Assembly (NCBI GenBank): GCA_022828595.1
Contig: JAKGHH010000002.1
Span: forward strand, 72,884,383-72,948,382
Reading direction: 5' to 3'
Source of the DNA: Nelumbo lutea
Lineage: Eukaryota > Streptophyta > Magnoliopsida > Proteales > Nelumbonaceae
DNA length: 64,000 bases
In this document: positions 32,764-44,192 of the stretch, piece by piece
Numbering within the stretch: position 1 is the stretch's first letter
Layout: the number at the start of each line of letters is the position of its first letter
Notes under the pieces: model-generated
Database searches by the model: none
Seen by the model: only the letters and a program-made list of their open reading frames with translations
What the model was told of the DNA's origin: nothing
Program-made: the position numbers and the translations under genes

Positions 32764-33125
32764 ATATATATTATTGACCCTATTCTCTCTTTTAATTATT
32801 TTGGGCTTCTCTTGAACATAAACCCTAACACTGACAAGTGGTTGCAGGGCTATTTGACTTTGCACTTGATGTTGAATATACTAAAAAGGAGATTGTTAAG
32901 TGTATTGATCTAGCAAAGAATGGGATCCATGCAATGCTTATGGTATTTTCCACTTTCACCCGTTTCTCAAAAGAGGAAGAAGCTGGAATGGAAATCATAA
33001 AAGGAATTTTTGGGCAAGCAATTACAGACCACATGATTATTGTTTTTACTGGTGGTGATTCATTTGATGAAGATGATGATGAGGCATTACAAGATTACTT
33101 GGCTGAATGCGCTAAGCCTTTCCAG
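32233..33125 (+). pseudogene. AIG1/IAN GTPase gene 2, exons 1-2 only
   Basis: Exon 1 is 32,233-32,425 and exon 2 is 32,848-33,125, joined by a GT...AG intron in the same phase as gene 1's intron 1 (inside the DTPG Gly codon). The joined frame is open for 157 codons: P-loop GRTGNGKS at 13-20, DTPG, and TGGD followed by an ordinary acidic loop (SFDEDDDEALQDYL) without gene 1's Asp run. Exon 2 ends FQ before GTAATG, as in gene 1. I find no exon 3, 4 or 5 downstream: a foldback MITE, a LINE and copia debris follow. The product would be a GTPase core lacking the last motif and coiled coil, so I call it a truncated pseudogene. Expression is not excluded. Confidence 0.8.
32728..32775. repeat. (TA)n microsatellite in gene 2 intron 1
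   Basis: A nearly pure TA run, interrupted once by ATTATA. Confidence 0.9.
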
Positions 33126-33182
33126 GTAATGCTTAACCTGTATTATCAATCTTTCCTAGTCTTCATATTTGGTTTATCCCTA

Positions 33183-33291
33183 GGATTTGCTTCTCACAGA
33201 ATGCACCTCACACCGCGACGTGGGAGATATCCCATGCAGGTTGCAACATGCTGTTAGGTCGGTGTGAGGTGTGTTCTGTGAGGAGCAAATC
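33183..33291. mobile_element. Foldback MITE after AIG1 gene 2 exon 2
   Basis: The left arm GATTTGCTTCTCACAGAATG continues to CACCTCACACCG. The right arm is its inverse: CGGTGTGAGGTGTG, then TTCTGTGAGGAGCAAATC. Arms of about 33 bases around a 42-base centre, unrelated to family M1. Confidence 0.85.
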
Positions 33292-33625
33292 TGGACTCCT
33301 ATACATTCTTGTCTTATCTGTAAATGTAGTATCTGAAGGTGGACCTTAGATTAATTTTATTAATTAATTATTGATTAATTATTGTGGTATCAATTCTCCA
33401 GTGTCGTAGGGATGGACCTAATATTCAAAAAGACAAAAAAAAAAGAATTCAAAATAAGAAAATTTATATCTACATAGATGGTTAAATGAGATCCATGAAC
33501 ATTAACGCATGAAAGGTAGTGCTTTTAAACCCTGCCTAGAGCTTGAACCATTTTCCCTTCTGGGTCAATAGGTCAACCCAATATTGCCATCAACATAAAA
33601 AATAAAAATAAAATAAAATAAATAA

Positions 33626-34886
33626 TTTTTTTTTGATAGATCAAGAAAAGGGGCTACACAGAATGGGGGATAGTACGTCCCCAAACAGCTAATAACACTT
33701 AAAAATCTAGGAATGACAGAATTAGTTACAACATAGGAATGAGAAAAATTAGCTAACCAATCCACCACAATGTTGCCTTCTCTAAAAGTATATATGACAA
33801 TACTCCACTTTGCCCTCTAGCCTCTCAAACATCAACCTGCAATCCTCAACGATCGATTTCAATCTCGATGATGGTTCAACTTGTATCTTTAGATAGTCAA
33901 TCACAAGTTCTGAATCACCCTCAATAGTGATGCTATTTCTTGAAAAGTTGAGGGTCATATTGTGGGCTTTCCAAGCAGCCCAAACTTCAGCCACATTAAC
34001 AGTGGTAACACCAATTATGTAGACTTTAAGGTCAAGAACTTGACCTACATAATTTCTAGCTATATGCAAGCAATGGTACAAGTACGCTTGATCCCATTTT
34101 AGGGCTTTCCCATCTGATAGGGATAATAGATGTACCCTCGAAGTCATTCGCATCAAGCTCCATACAAGATTGGATTTCCATAAATGTATGCCAAGCTCTA
34201 TCAATTATAATAGGAGGGGGAAAACACAGTCATTTCGGTTTTTCCATATCTACCATAATAGCAAAATAAACTTTTCCTTCCAAAAGGGGACAATACACCT
34301 AACAAAGGTGTCATCAGAATCTTCCTCTTCACCACAAACACTACAAGAACCATCAATATAAAACCCTTTTGAAATCAAATTCCTCTTTGAGGAGAGCTTA
34401 TTATTAAGAAGAAGGTACATGAAGGCAAAATTTAATAATTTTCTTAGTTCCATCTGAACCTACTCTAGTTTCCATCAAAAAACAAATGTCAAGGTTATGA
34501 GCCTTAGATAGCTCACAAACTTGACCTCTCAAAAGAGTCTTTCTACCCCTCTAACATTACATATTAGGATCTTCATGAGTAATTTTCAGAATTTTCAGAC
34601 CCATATTGTCTCTAGCATTGGAATCATCTTGCACCTCAATCTTTTTAACCTCTGAATTCTGTAAATTCCTAGTACTATTTATATTAATCCCTTTATCTTG
34701 CATGTCTTGACCCTTCCATTCCTCCTCCATGCTATCATCGCTATCCAAACCCTCTCCATCAAAATCATCTTCTCCTCCTTCAAATTCATTATCCTCATTG
34801 AAATTATCAGAAAAAACATTCATGCACACATGTTTTGAAAAATAGCTTTTTCTCTTACTAAAACCAGTTTTTAACTTATCCCACAT
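33626..34886 (-). mobile_element. LINE (L1-type) remnant lacking RT
   Basis: Minus-strand order: an ORF1-like tail rich in Asp/Glu (34,886-34,557), the first ~30 residues of an endonuclease (MKILICNVRG from 34,576, then with one frameshift QVCELSKAHNLDICFLMETR), directly followed by a zinc-finger domain (SCSVCGEEEDSDDTFVRC, about 34,350-34,290), an RNase H-like domain (34,204-33,782: AEVWAAWKAHNMTLNF and IEGDSELVIDYL), and a 3' UTR ending CTTGATCTATC plus A-run. Nearly all of the endonuclease and the whole RT are gone. Confidence 0.8.
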
Positions 34887-34889
34887 TAG

Positions 34890-35330
34890 AAAATTATAAG
34901 AATTATTTTGGTTTTTTTAATAGGAGCTTATTTACACTCCTTAGATATAAAGAGGAGATTATGGAGACTTGTTATTGTGCAACGCGTATGCACGTATGTG
35001 GCACAATGAGGTGCTTTAGAGACACACTTTGCTCGCACTTTGCTCCATAGTTCTTTAAAATTATTTAAGGAGCGTGAATCAAGTATTTGCCCATACGCCT
35101 CAGAGCTTCTCCTCGAAATTTCAGTGACCCGATTTCCCAACAGTCTCTACCTTTCAAACCATTGCCTTCAGTCATTTTATTCTCACTTGAAACACTTTTT
35201 TGAACCCACACTCACTTTGGGTTTGGTGGTTGGAATGGCTCAATGGTCATGTATTGTCTAGGGTTAATAAATCTGGATCTTGTGTTTCTCCTGGCACGGT
35301 CTCGCCTTTGATTTTTTGCTCGATAACAAT
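34890..35330. other. Unassigned sequence between LINE and copia debris
   Basis: A 70-codon minus-strand frame (35,140-34,928) has a protein-like composition (ISRRSSEAYGQILDSRSL) but I do not recognise it. Confidence 0.3.
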
Positions 35331-35339
35331 TTTGGTATT

Positions 35340-36079
35340 TGTTGTTCCATGCAAGTTATGTCAGCACCCCTGGCTGCAAGTGCAATTTTACACTCTTTTC
35401 TCGGATGGATCCCAAGATTAAAACCATTTTTATAAAATAATAATATAATATATAAATATCTTTTGTAAAACTAGATTTCAAACACAAGTGAAATCCATTA
35501 CCAGTAGTTTAGCTTTCTATCAGAGAGGATGTAAACCCTGATATTCACTTTGTCTGACAAAGGGGTCGATCCTATCACTATGATCACCCACTCAATTTAT
35601 ATTCCAAATTTCCCCAATGCACCCAAATATTTGACCCTTGATGGATCTTACTAATGGGCATATCAAAGGCAACCCGATTCACTACTTTGTGTAGTATCAT
35701 AATCAAATTTGAGGTTATGTGCAACTTTCTAGTTTTGCCCATCTATCTCCAAGGTCTAGGGCATAATTGAAAATTAGTCTAGGTTCAATTTTCCAAACAC
35801 CCACTTTCTATACTTTGGGTTTAACCTTATCAACTGAGACAAGCTTCTCCAACTATTTGGCAACAAACCAGTGTTAGCCTTGTTAGGATAAACTCCCAAG
35901 TCTATCTAATGGCTGAAAACATTATAAACTAACACGAGTCTCATAAGTGTTTAGTTTAAGGGGTAATATATAAAAAACACACAAATATAAATATGAAACA
36001 ACTATGTAATTTATTCATTTATAGATAAATTTTTGTATACATCAATATGATTTGAGATAAGGGCATACATTGTCTAACA
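35340..36079 (-). repeat. Diverged copia LTR, minus strand
   Basis: Start TGTTAGACAATGTATGCCCT at 36,079 and blocks such as GTGGGTGATCATAGTGATAG and GTTTTGCCCATC(T/A)ATCTCCAAGG match the LTR of copia-1 (38,788-40,511). Confidence 0.75.
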
Positions 36080-37723
36080 TTATTCATGTCTCTAGAAATG
36101 TGGAAAATCACATAGGTGCATAGGGTCAATTGTTTCAATTGCATAACCCCATAATTTTCTGTGAAAGATCATAAATCACTTATATCACATGAGCTTCCCC
36201 TTTGGCTTCCATTAGACAATGTTCATAGCCATTTTAGGTTAAACCTTTCTAATCTGTAAGTATTGACCCATCATATCAGAAGCCACAAGGTACCATGAAA
36301 AAGTCTTCCATTCTAAGATAGCCCCCTCCCACTAGTCTATGATGCTCCTATCATCCAATGAAGTAATTCAACTAACTACCTTAGTAAAACAGATAACCTG
36401 ATTTTATGGTGCATTTTTGCCCATCAATTCAGTCCATTTTCATACTAATGATGGGAGGTCTTTATTTATGACATCTTATTATATTCCATATCTTCTAGCA
36501 CTTATATTATTGATGAGGGAACAATTATATTAGTTCTTAGGTCAGTTTTAGGTCTTACCACGATGTCTTCCACTTTCTTTCCTAAAGTCATATTTAAGTG
36601 GGCCTAAATAGGCTTGGGTTTCTATGGAGTTCCCTCTTTGGAGAGGAAACATGAAAAGGGCCCATTATGATGCCAATGATGTGCATTCAGCCATGATGGA
36701 CATAGAGAGCCACATAAAATCTTTGCATAGGCCAAGCACTTATGACCTAAGTATGAATCACATTCACATAGCACATTACACACAATTGATCAAGAATAAA
36801 CTTAAATCTTGTAAAACCTAAATCTATTTAAATTAACACATTATTAGCCTATTATTGGACCTAATTATCTAATAAAACTTATTATGGTATATGAGCCCAA
36901 CTACAACAAGCAGTTTGACTCATATAGTTGTCAAAGCTGAAATGGGCTTATCTTGCTTTAATCTAAACCTAACTAGGTTTCAAAAGTGTGGGTAGAATTG
37001 GTCCATGAAATGGCCCATCAACCCCTTGGCCTAGGCCCAAAATGATCACTTAATTAGTGATCTAAGGGGCTGTAAACAATCCCCAAAGAACCCTAGGTTC
37101 GACCCATGTAAGGTGGACCAAAATTAGGTCAGATCGACCTAGGGTTTGGTGCCCAAAATATGCATCAATTTACAAAGATTCTGATCTAAAAATTCTCAAC
37201 TATGATTCACAATCAAATCAGCAAATAATCAGCAATATAACAGAATTAAACAACTAGGGCTGATAGTGTGACGGTCTAAATCTAATGTGGACAAATTGTA
37301 GAAAACCATTGATTTTCTATCTCCACATCGATCTCTTTCTCCATCATTCTCTGTGATCTCCAACATGTTATCCAATGTAAACAAATTTGAAGAACCATAA
37401 TTTCTAATGATTACATCAAAAAAATCCTAATACATCTGTTCTAGAAAATAAAATAAAAATAATTAATTACAAACCAATAAAAATAATATTGCATTGTGTG
37501 CATAAAACTTGACACCAATAAAGAATTTGATCTCTATCACACTTTCAGCCCAAGAATTCAAGAATTCACCATAGAACCATTCCAAATAATATCAAAAAAT
37601 GTAAAGATTAAATTTTATATCATTGATTAAGTCAAATCGGCTAGACTAGTTCATGTCAATTTGATGTTTCTTACAAATTTGATTTGGTTCAATCCAAAAA
37701 TTGAACCTAAAGATTTGATACCA
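36080..37723 (-). mobile_element. Copia leader region joined directly to the LTR (no gag-pol)
   Basis: Sequence from 36,083 (ATGTCTCTAGAAATGTGGAA) matches the untranslated leader of copia-1 from about 44,335, including CACATGAGCTTCCCCTTTGG and TGATGTGCATTCAGCCATG. The reverse-strand PBS-like TGGTATCAAATC is at 37,723-37,712. The leader meets an LTR start at 36,079, so the whole coding region is absent. Confidence 0.7.
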
Positions 37724-37725
37724 CT

Positions 37726-37845
37726 GTTGGAAGGGTTAGAAATCAGATTTGACATGACCAACCTAGGTTTAATGGCTGGCAATTTTTTCAAAAATTTTCT
37801 AATCTAACCTGACCATGTGAAATCTGATTTCTAACCCTTCTAACA
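37726..37845 (-). repeat. 120-bp LTR-like/foldback unit next to the PBS
   Basis: On the minus strand it starts TGTTAGAAGGGTTAGAAATC and ends GATTTCTAACCCTTCCAACA, followed after one base by TGGTATCA. It thus has LTR-style TG...CA ends but unusually long terminal inverted repeats (~26 bases). Confidence 0.55.
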
Positions 37846-37849
37846 GTCA

Positions 37850-38782
37850 TTAAACTTGGTTTGGCCATGTCAACATTAGTCAAGACTTTCATTGGATGCA
37901 CAAAAACCCAAAGATACCCAAAAACCCAAACATGCCCAAGACTTTCATTGGACGAACAAAACCCATGAAAATCAACCCCAAATCAAGGAGAAACATTACA
38001 CCAAGAAATGTTGACTATAAACCTTTTTTCTTTGAAAAACCTTGCCATTTTCATAAAAATACTTTCTTTAGACTCAAGTTATTTTGATTGGTTAAAATTC
38101 TTAGTCCTATTTTTCCCTCTTATCTATATAAATAAAGACCCAACTCGAGCCCAATGAAAGGAGAGAGATCCTAGAAGCATTCGCGACCCCTATAGAGGTC
38201 CTATTTGCAAGATATCCTTAACTCTTTAAGCCATAAACTTCAAATCCATTTGTTGTGTTTCAGATCTTGGATTTGCAAAAGCTTTATAAATTTTTGACAG
38301 TTCTAGGGTTCCTTTGATATTAAAAGGTCAAGTAGAGGCACTCCACCAATTCATTCGACATTGTTTCAACTCGTTTCAGCTACTAGAAAATCCTTTCCTG
38401 GGTCACACACGAGTGGTAAGCCTCTTACTCTACCATTTAGGTCAAGTTCGTAATTCTTGTTTTTCATTTTGGTTATAGGTTGCTTGAAATTTTGAAAAAC
38501 TTGCATTTTTGGCTTCTTCTAGACTGGGATAAAGAGGTAGAGAAGCAAGGGTGTTAGGGATGTTAATACGTAAGGCCTGATAACATCTCCTCAAACTAGT
38601 TTCAAGAGAAGTTAGAAACATTTTTTGACAAGATTTTAAGATTTCTTAGCAATTTTTTTATTGGTTTTTGTTGGAAATTAAGCCTAAAAATCCCATATTG
38701 GGCTGAGAGAGGGATGCCTAACATTTTCCCATTCCTAATCCATTAGAATCCCACAATCTCTTGGTAGAGTGTCTTTTCCGTA
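37850..38782. other. Unassigned; repeat-like at the left
   Basis: 37,850-38,010 resembles the inverse of 48,250-48,350 (CATTAAACTTGGTTTGGCCA and CAAGACTTTCATTGGATGCA). The rest, with TATATAAATAAAG at about 38,126, has no recognised product. Confidence 0.35.
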
Positions 38783-38787
38783 GAAAA

Positions 38788-40511
38788 TGAAGGGATAGGA
38801 TATCCATCACATGGCCACCCAAAGATTGCGGAATAAGGGGGCGAATTTCAAAAATTTTTCTCTCCCTTCAACCACAAACTGAACCAGATCTGAACCAAAA
38901 GGAGTAGGGAGGGATTATACTTGAGACGGAGAAGCAGTATCTCCCAATGGAGGTGTTCGTGTCCAAGGAATGATCCAAAATCTGCTCCCACTGAAGATGG
39001 TGCAGTGCAGGGTGGAGCAGAATCAGTAGTGTTCTTCCAAAAGAACTTGACCCTTTGCAAAAATCAACTGGATGTCTTGTGAATACAACTCCAACTCCAA
39101 GATTTGGTATCAAGATCAAATCAGGATTTCTCCCAAGATCTGGAGATCGAACTGCTGGAGGTGGCGGCTGCAGGAAGGAGGCGGCAAGAGAGTATTTGCA
39201 GGGTGCAGAAATCTCTCTTCTTGTAATCTCAACTCTGAAGACAAGAGTGTATTGGTTGCATGTCTAAAGGCCGCCGCCCCCTCCTCCTTTTATAATCTCA
39301 AAGGGATCAACTCCTAATCCCATTAGGAATTGCTAATCCAAATCATATTTGGATTAGAAGTCCCTTTAAGTGATAAGGGATAACCCTTATCTTATTTGCA
39401 GATTAGATCAGCAATCTCCTAATCTAATTAGGAGGCTTCCAGATCAAAATCTTATTTAGATCTTGGACTCTCTAAGTGGATAGGGTCTGGGCCCAATCCT
39501 ATTAGCTGATCCATCTCAGAATTTGCCCCTTTAAGTGACTAATCAAATTAGCCAAGTTCGCAATGGGCTTAAGGCCCATTTAAGGTTATGTATTCATTTA
39601 GCCTTCCAAACTGCTGCCCAGTTAGGCTTCCTTGTATGGCGTAGGACCCAAACATTGATCTACACATCAGTCACATGGGTTCGGCCCAACCTTTGTTACA
39701 AGGCCTGGCCTTACACTTAACCTCTCAACCCATAATGATCACACACTGCCCGACAAGAGAGGACCTCTCCCTCGGCTGCAAGGAACAATGCTGCACTCTC
39801 TGCTTATATGGATCCCGGGAATTAAAACCTTTTGTAAATCATTTCGAAACCATAATATATACTTTTATATCTCATATAAAATATATTTTGCAAAAACAAA
39901 TCTCAACGATTGAAATTGGCTGCCGGTAGTCTAGGTTTCCATCAGTGAGAGTGCATTCCCGATCATTACCTTTGTCCGACAAAGGGGTTGATCCTGTCAC
40001 TATGATCACCCACTCAGATGAATTCTCAGACTGTCCCAACATACCCAGGTTTTGACCCCCACTAAGGATCTCACTGAATGGTACATCAAAGATAGCCTAA
40101 TCCGACACCCAGTGCAGTACAGAATCGAGTCTAGGGGTCGGGTGTAACTTTCCAGTTTTGCCCATCAATCTCCAAGGTCCAGGGCAATACTGGAAATCTG
40201 GTCCAGTTCAAAGATTCAATTAATCCTACACTGTATGTGCCTAGGGTCTCACCCTGGCAGCTGAGACAGGCCACCCCAACCGACTTGGTGGCACCACAAT
40301 GTCAGCCTTGTTAGGATAGGTCTCCCCAAACCGACCCACTGACTGTGAACATTCTAAACTAATACGAGTCTCATTAAGTGCCCAGTTTAAGGGTATTACA
40401 TAGAAACATACCAAGGGAACATGAATCAAATATGCACTTTTATTCATTTACAATAAACTCATAAAGTATATCATCTTGATTGAAGCTAAGGGCATACAAA
40501 ATTGTCTAACA
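38788..40511 (-). repeat. 3' LTR of copia-1 (full length)
   Basis: 1,724 bases, starting TGTTAGACAATTTTGTATGC and ending ATCCTATCCCTTCA on the minus strand. Similar along much of its length to the 5' LTR of copia-2 (54,693-56,642). Confidence 0.9.
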
Positions 40512-40919
40512 GCTTCCACTTTCCACGTGTTTCTCAAACACTTTCTGTGAAAGTGGCTTAGTCAATGGGTCTATCACATTCTCCGATGATGCTACCTCTT
40601 AATATCATTCTCCCGTAGGTCCAGTGTTGTCATACGACAGTGGAATGGGTGATGTGCTGAATTCCAAATTCAGGAATGAACACCTTCATTCATAAGGCAG
40701 CCTCACTTACGGCAATGCGCTCGGCTTGGGTTGTGGACTATTAATTTTCTACTAAGGACCCTTGTTTGCTGACATTCAGAAAACAACACACGATCCTATC
40801 GTGAAAACATATCCAGATGTAGACTTTCTATCATCTAGATCCGACTAGAAATCGGCATCTGTATACCCTTGGATCTGTAGTGAGCTACCATCGAATACTA
40901 GACAAAACTCTTTTGTCCT
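40512..40919 (-). pseudogene. copia-1 RNase H (degraded)
   Basis: After the RT frame ends at 40,920 the minus strand still reads pieces such as EFCLVFDGSSLQIQGYTDADF, DRKSTSGYVF and NVIDPLTKPLS, with several stops. These are the usual copia RNase H blocks; the last lies just before the LTR. Confidence 0.75.
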
Positions 40920-41636
40920 TCAAAGGTACTTAAGTATGTTTTTCACAGCAGTCCAGTGCTCCTGCCCTGGGTTGGCCTGAAATCTGCTTACTACACTCAC
41001 TGCCTGAGCAATGTTAGGACGAGTGCACAGCATGGCATACATGATGCTCCCTATGGAAGAGGCATAGGGAACATCTTTCATGCCATCAATCTCCTCAGAA
41101 GTCTTGGGAGACATCTTCTTGGAGAGAGTAACTCCATGCCTGAAAGGAACATTTCCTTTCTTGAAGTTTTCCATGCTGTATCTTTTGACTATTTTGTCAA
41201 TATAAGCAGATTGGGATAATCCTATTATCCGCTTCGATCTATCTCTATAGAGTCGAAGACCCAGTATATAGGAGGCTTCTCCAAAATCTTTCATGGAGAA
41301 TTGCTGCGAAAGCCATACTTTCACCGTAGTCAACATTCCTACATCATTCCCAATGAGTAGAATGTCATCTACATACAGAACCAAGAAGGTAACCTTATCT
41401 CCACTGTACTTCCTATAGACACAGGGTTCATCCGGATTCTGCTCGAAGTCAAATGATTTGACAGCAGAGTCAAAATGGATGTTCCAACTTCTAGAAACTT
41501 GCTTAAGTCCATAAATGGATCTATTAAGTTTACATACCATGTTTTCCTGACCTGCAGCATTGAAGCCTTGCGGCTGCTGCATATAGATATCTTCAGTAAG
41601 ATCTCCATTCAGGAAAGCAGTTTTGACATCCATCTG
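40920..41636 (-). pseudogene. copia-1 reverse transcriptase, C-terminal part
   Basis: MDVKTAFLNGDLTEDIYM, SIYGLKQVSRSWN, the catalytic YVDD in LVLYVDDILLIGND, and YASSIGSIMYAMLCTRPNIA are in order. It is separated from the upstream RT part by a TGA at 41,634-41,636, where related elements usually have Trp before QMDVKTAF (a G-to-A change). Confidence 0.9.
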
Positions 41637-42773
41637 TCAAATCTCATAATCATGGTATGCTGCTATAGCTAGCAGGATCCTAATGGATTTAAGCATGGCA
41701 ACAGGCGAAAAGGATTCCTCATAATCGATGCCCTCTTTCTGAGTGTACCCTTTCGCCACCAGACGAGCTTCGAAGGTCTCAATCCTACCATCAGGGCTTT
41801 TCTTCCTCTTATAAATCCATTTGCAACTGATTGCTTTTACTCCAGAGGATGGATCTACTAGAGTCCAGACTCCATTGGTCTCCCTTGAGTCCATCTCTGC
41901 TCTCATGGCCTCCACCCATTTCTGGGAATCTATGTCCAACATAGCTTCCGCGTAAATCACAGGATCCTCCTCACTAGTCAAGGTTTCCACCAGGTAACTA
42001 TCCTGGTCATAACCATAACGGACTGGTGGCCTGGATAACCGAGTGGATCTTCTAGGTTGATCACTACCTGGAACTTGTGGGACATCTCCCACTGCTCCTG
42101 AGCTCTCCTCATCAAGAACAACTTCCTGATGATGGGCGTCCAAGATGTAATTGGTTTCTAGGAATTGTGCATTTCGACTGCAGAACACTTTCTGCTCACT
42201 TGGGTCATAGAATAGGTAACCTACAGAGCCTTTTGGGTAGCCTACAAATAGGCAACGACTGGTCTTTGATTCCAACTTGTCTGCACTCGTTCTTTTAGCA
42301 TGTGCTGGACAACCCCAAATCTTCAAGTGTCTGACACTTGGTTTCTTTCTGGTCCAAAGTTCATATGGAGTGTTCGGAACCGATTTGGTTGGAACCCGAT
42401 TTAGCATGTAAATCACAGTCTCTAATGCGTAACCCCAAAAAGATGTGGGTAACTCTGAGTGTATGAGAAGCGACCGGACCATATCCAATAAGGTCCTATT
42501 CCTCCTCTCTGAAACATCGTTAAGTTGTGATTTAGCAGGAGGAGCTAATTGTGACACTATCCCATTGTCCTTTAAGTAGTCCCTAAATTCGTCATAGAGA
42601 TACTCGCCACCTCGATCTGATCGAAGGGCCTTAATTTCTCTCCCTAACTGTTTCTCGACCTCTTATCTAAACTCTTTGAACTTTTCAAAGGATTCAGACT
42701 TGTGTCTCATTAGGTACACGTAACCATATCGTGAGAAATCATCTGTGAAGGTGATGAAATACATGTGTTGATT
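41637..42773 (-). pseudogene. copia-1 integrase core and RT start (broken)
   Basis: 42,773-42,560 carries integrase core pieces in a shifted frame (YFITFTDDFSRYGYVYLM, then a stop, then [17 protein letters not shown]). From 42,557 the frame is open: [33 protein letters not shown], a Pro/Ser-rich linker, and the RT start ([40 protein letters not shown]). Confidence 0.9.
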
Positions 42774-44192
42774 TCATGTCCTAACACTCAGGGGACCACA
42801 TACATCAGTATGTATTAGGTCAAGTGTGCCTGTACATCTTTCAGGCTTACCGTTAAATGGCCATTTCGTCATCTTGCCTTGTAGGCAAGGCTCACAGGTG
42901 GGAAGATCTTCTACAGTTAGAAAATCCAAAGGACCATCCTTTACCAACCTTGTGATTCGGTCAACACCGATGTGGCCAAGTCGGTAATGCCACAGACACG
43001 TGGGATTAACTATATCACGGGCTCTCTTCTTGGGGATTTCAGCCGACGTAGTTTCGGTTATGTTAGTTTCTAGAGAAGGATGTAGAACATAGAGACCATT
43101 CTCCAGTTCCCCGTATGCGATGAATCTGTTATTTCTTTTAATAGTAATCGTATTACTAAAGAAGACAGAATAACCATCTGCACATAGTTTTGAGACAGAA
43201 ATCAAATTTCTCCTTAAATTTTGTACATAAAGACAACCTTTCAGTACAATAGTTCCTTCTCTAAAAATTAACTCCACAGTTCCTATGGCCGTGGCTGCAA
43301 CAGTTGCAATAGTTCCCAAGTAGAGTGTGACTTCTCCTTCACTCAGCCTTTTGCTTACCTTGAACCCCGATAGTGAGTTACATGCATGAGTTGAAGCCCC
43401 AGAGTCAATACACCAGGACGCTGAAGCTACCAACAAATTGGTTTCTATAACACAAGTTTCGAAATTACCTTTCTTGGATTCCAAGTAGATAGGCAGCTCC
43501 TTTTCCAGTGGCCAGTCTTCTTGTAGAAGTGACAGGCATCCGATGCTTTTCTTGCCCGATTTGCTAGTTTCAACAAGCATGGCAATGGGCTCATCCTTTT
43601 TAATCAATTCTTCGGCCCTCTGCAACATATTGTTGAGTTCCTGTAAGCTGACATTTAGCTTGTTCATGTTGTAGTTCATGATGAATGGATTAAAGGATAG
43701 AGGTAGAGAGTTGAGAATAGCATCGATCTGTGTTACCAGATCTAGCTCGGATCCAAGAGCCTCCAGTTTGTTGATATAACCCATCATCCGGAGACAATGG
43801 TTGTGAACTTGTTAGCTTTTGGACATCTGCGCAGTCATGAACTATTTCAAGACCTTCTGCCGAGTAGAACGATTCTGCTCTTCATACATTGTCTTAAGAC
43901 TATCCAATACGTCCTTGGCAAGTTCGATCTGATCGAACTACCTCTGAATTGGATTGTCCAAAGAGGCAATGATACAGCAGTGGGCAAGGGAGTTTTTCTC
44001 CTCCCATTCTTGGTATTCTCTTCTTCGGGCCTCAGAAGCCCTATTTCCCAAACGATCTGGGGCAGGATTCTTGGCTACCTTATCCAACTTTTCAATGGTT
44101 AAGACCAACATAAGGTTCCTATACTAGTCGACATAGTTTGGGCCCTTAAGATTGTTGTTGTCAAGAAGCTTTGCAAAATATCCGTTTGCCAT
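42774..44192 (-). pseudogene. copia-1 gag and protease (broken)
   Basis: Start ATG at 44,192 (MANGYFAKLLDNNNLKGPN). Stops at four or more places up to 43,790, then open: MMGYINKLEALGSELDL, SLQELNNMLQRAEELIKK. The zinc knuckle is lost by a deletion and frameshift after SGKKS; copia-2 keeps CHFCKKTDHY. The protease site CIDSGASTHACN and the GAG-pre-integrase block (LWHYRLGHIGVDRI, CEPCLQGKM) follow. It ends with TDVCGPL, the start of the integrase core. Confidence 0.9.

Noticed and set aside
34928..35140. 70-codon frame with protein-like composition
   Set aside because: I could not link it to any family or to the adjoining LINE, so it is left as unassigned sequence.
38110..38450. Possible host gene promoter and first exon (TATATAAATAAAG, then a GTGGTAAG donor-like site)
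   Set aside because: No following exon or protein similarity can be seen, and the surroundings are retroelement debris.
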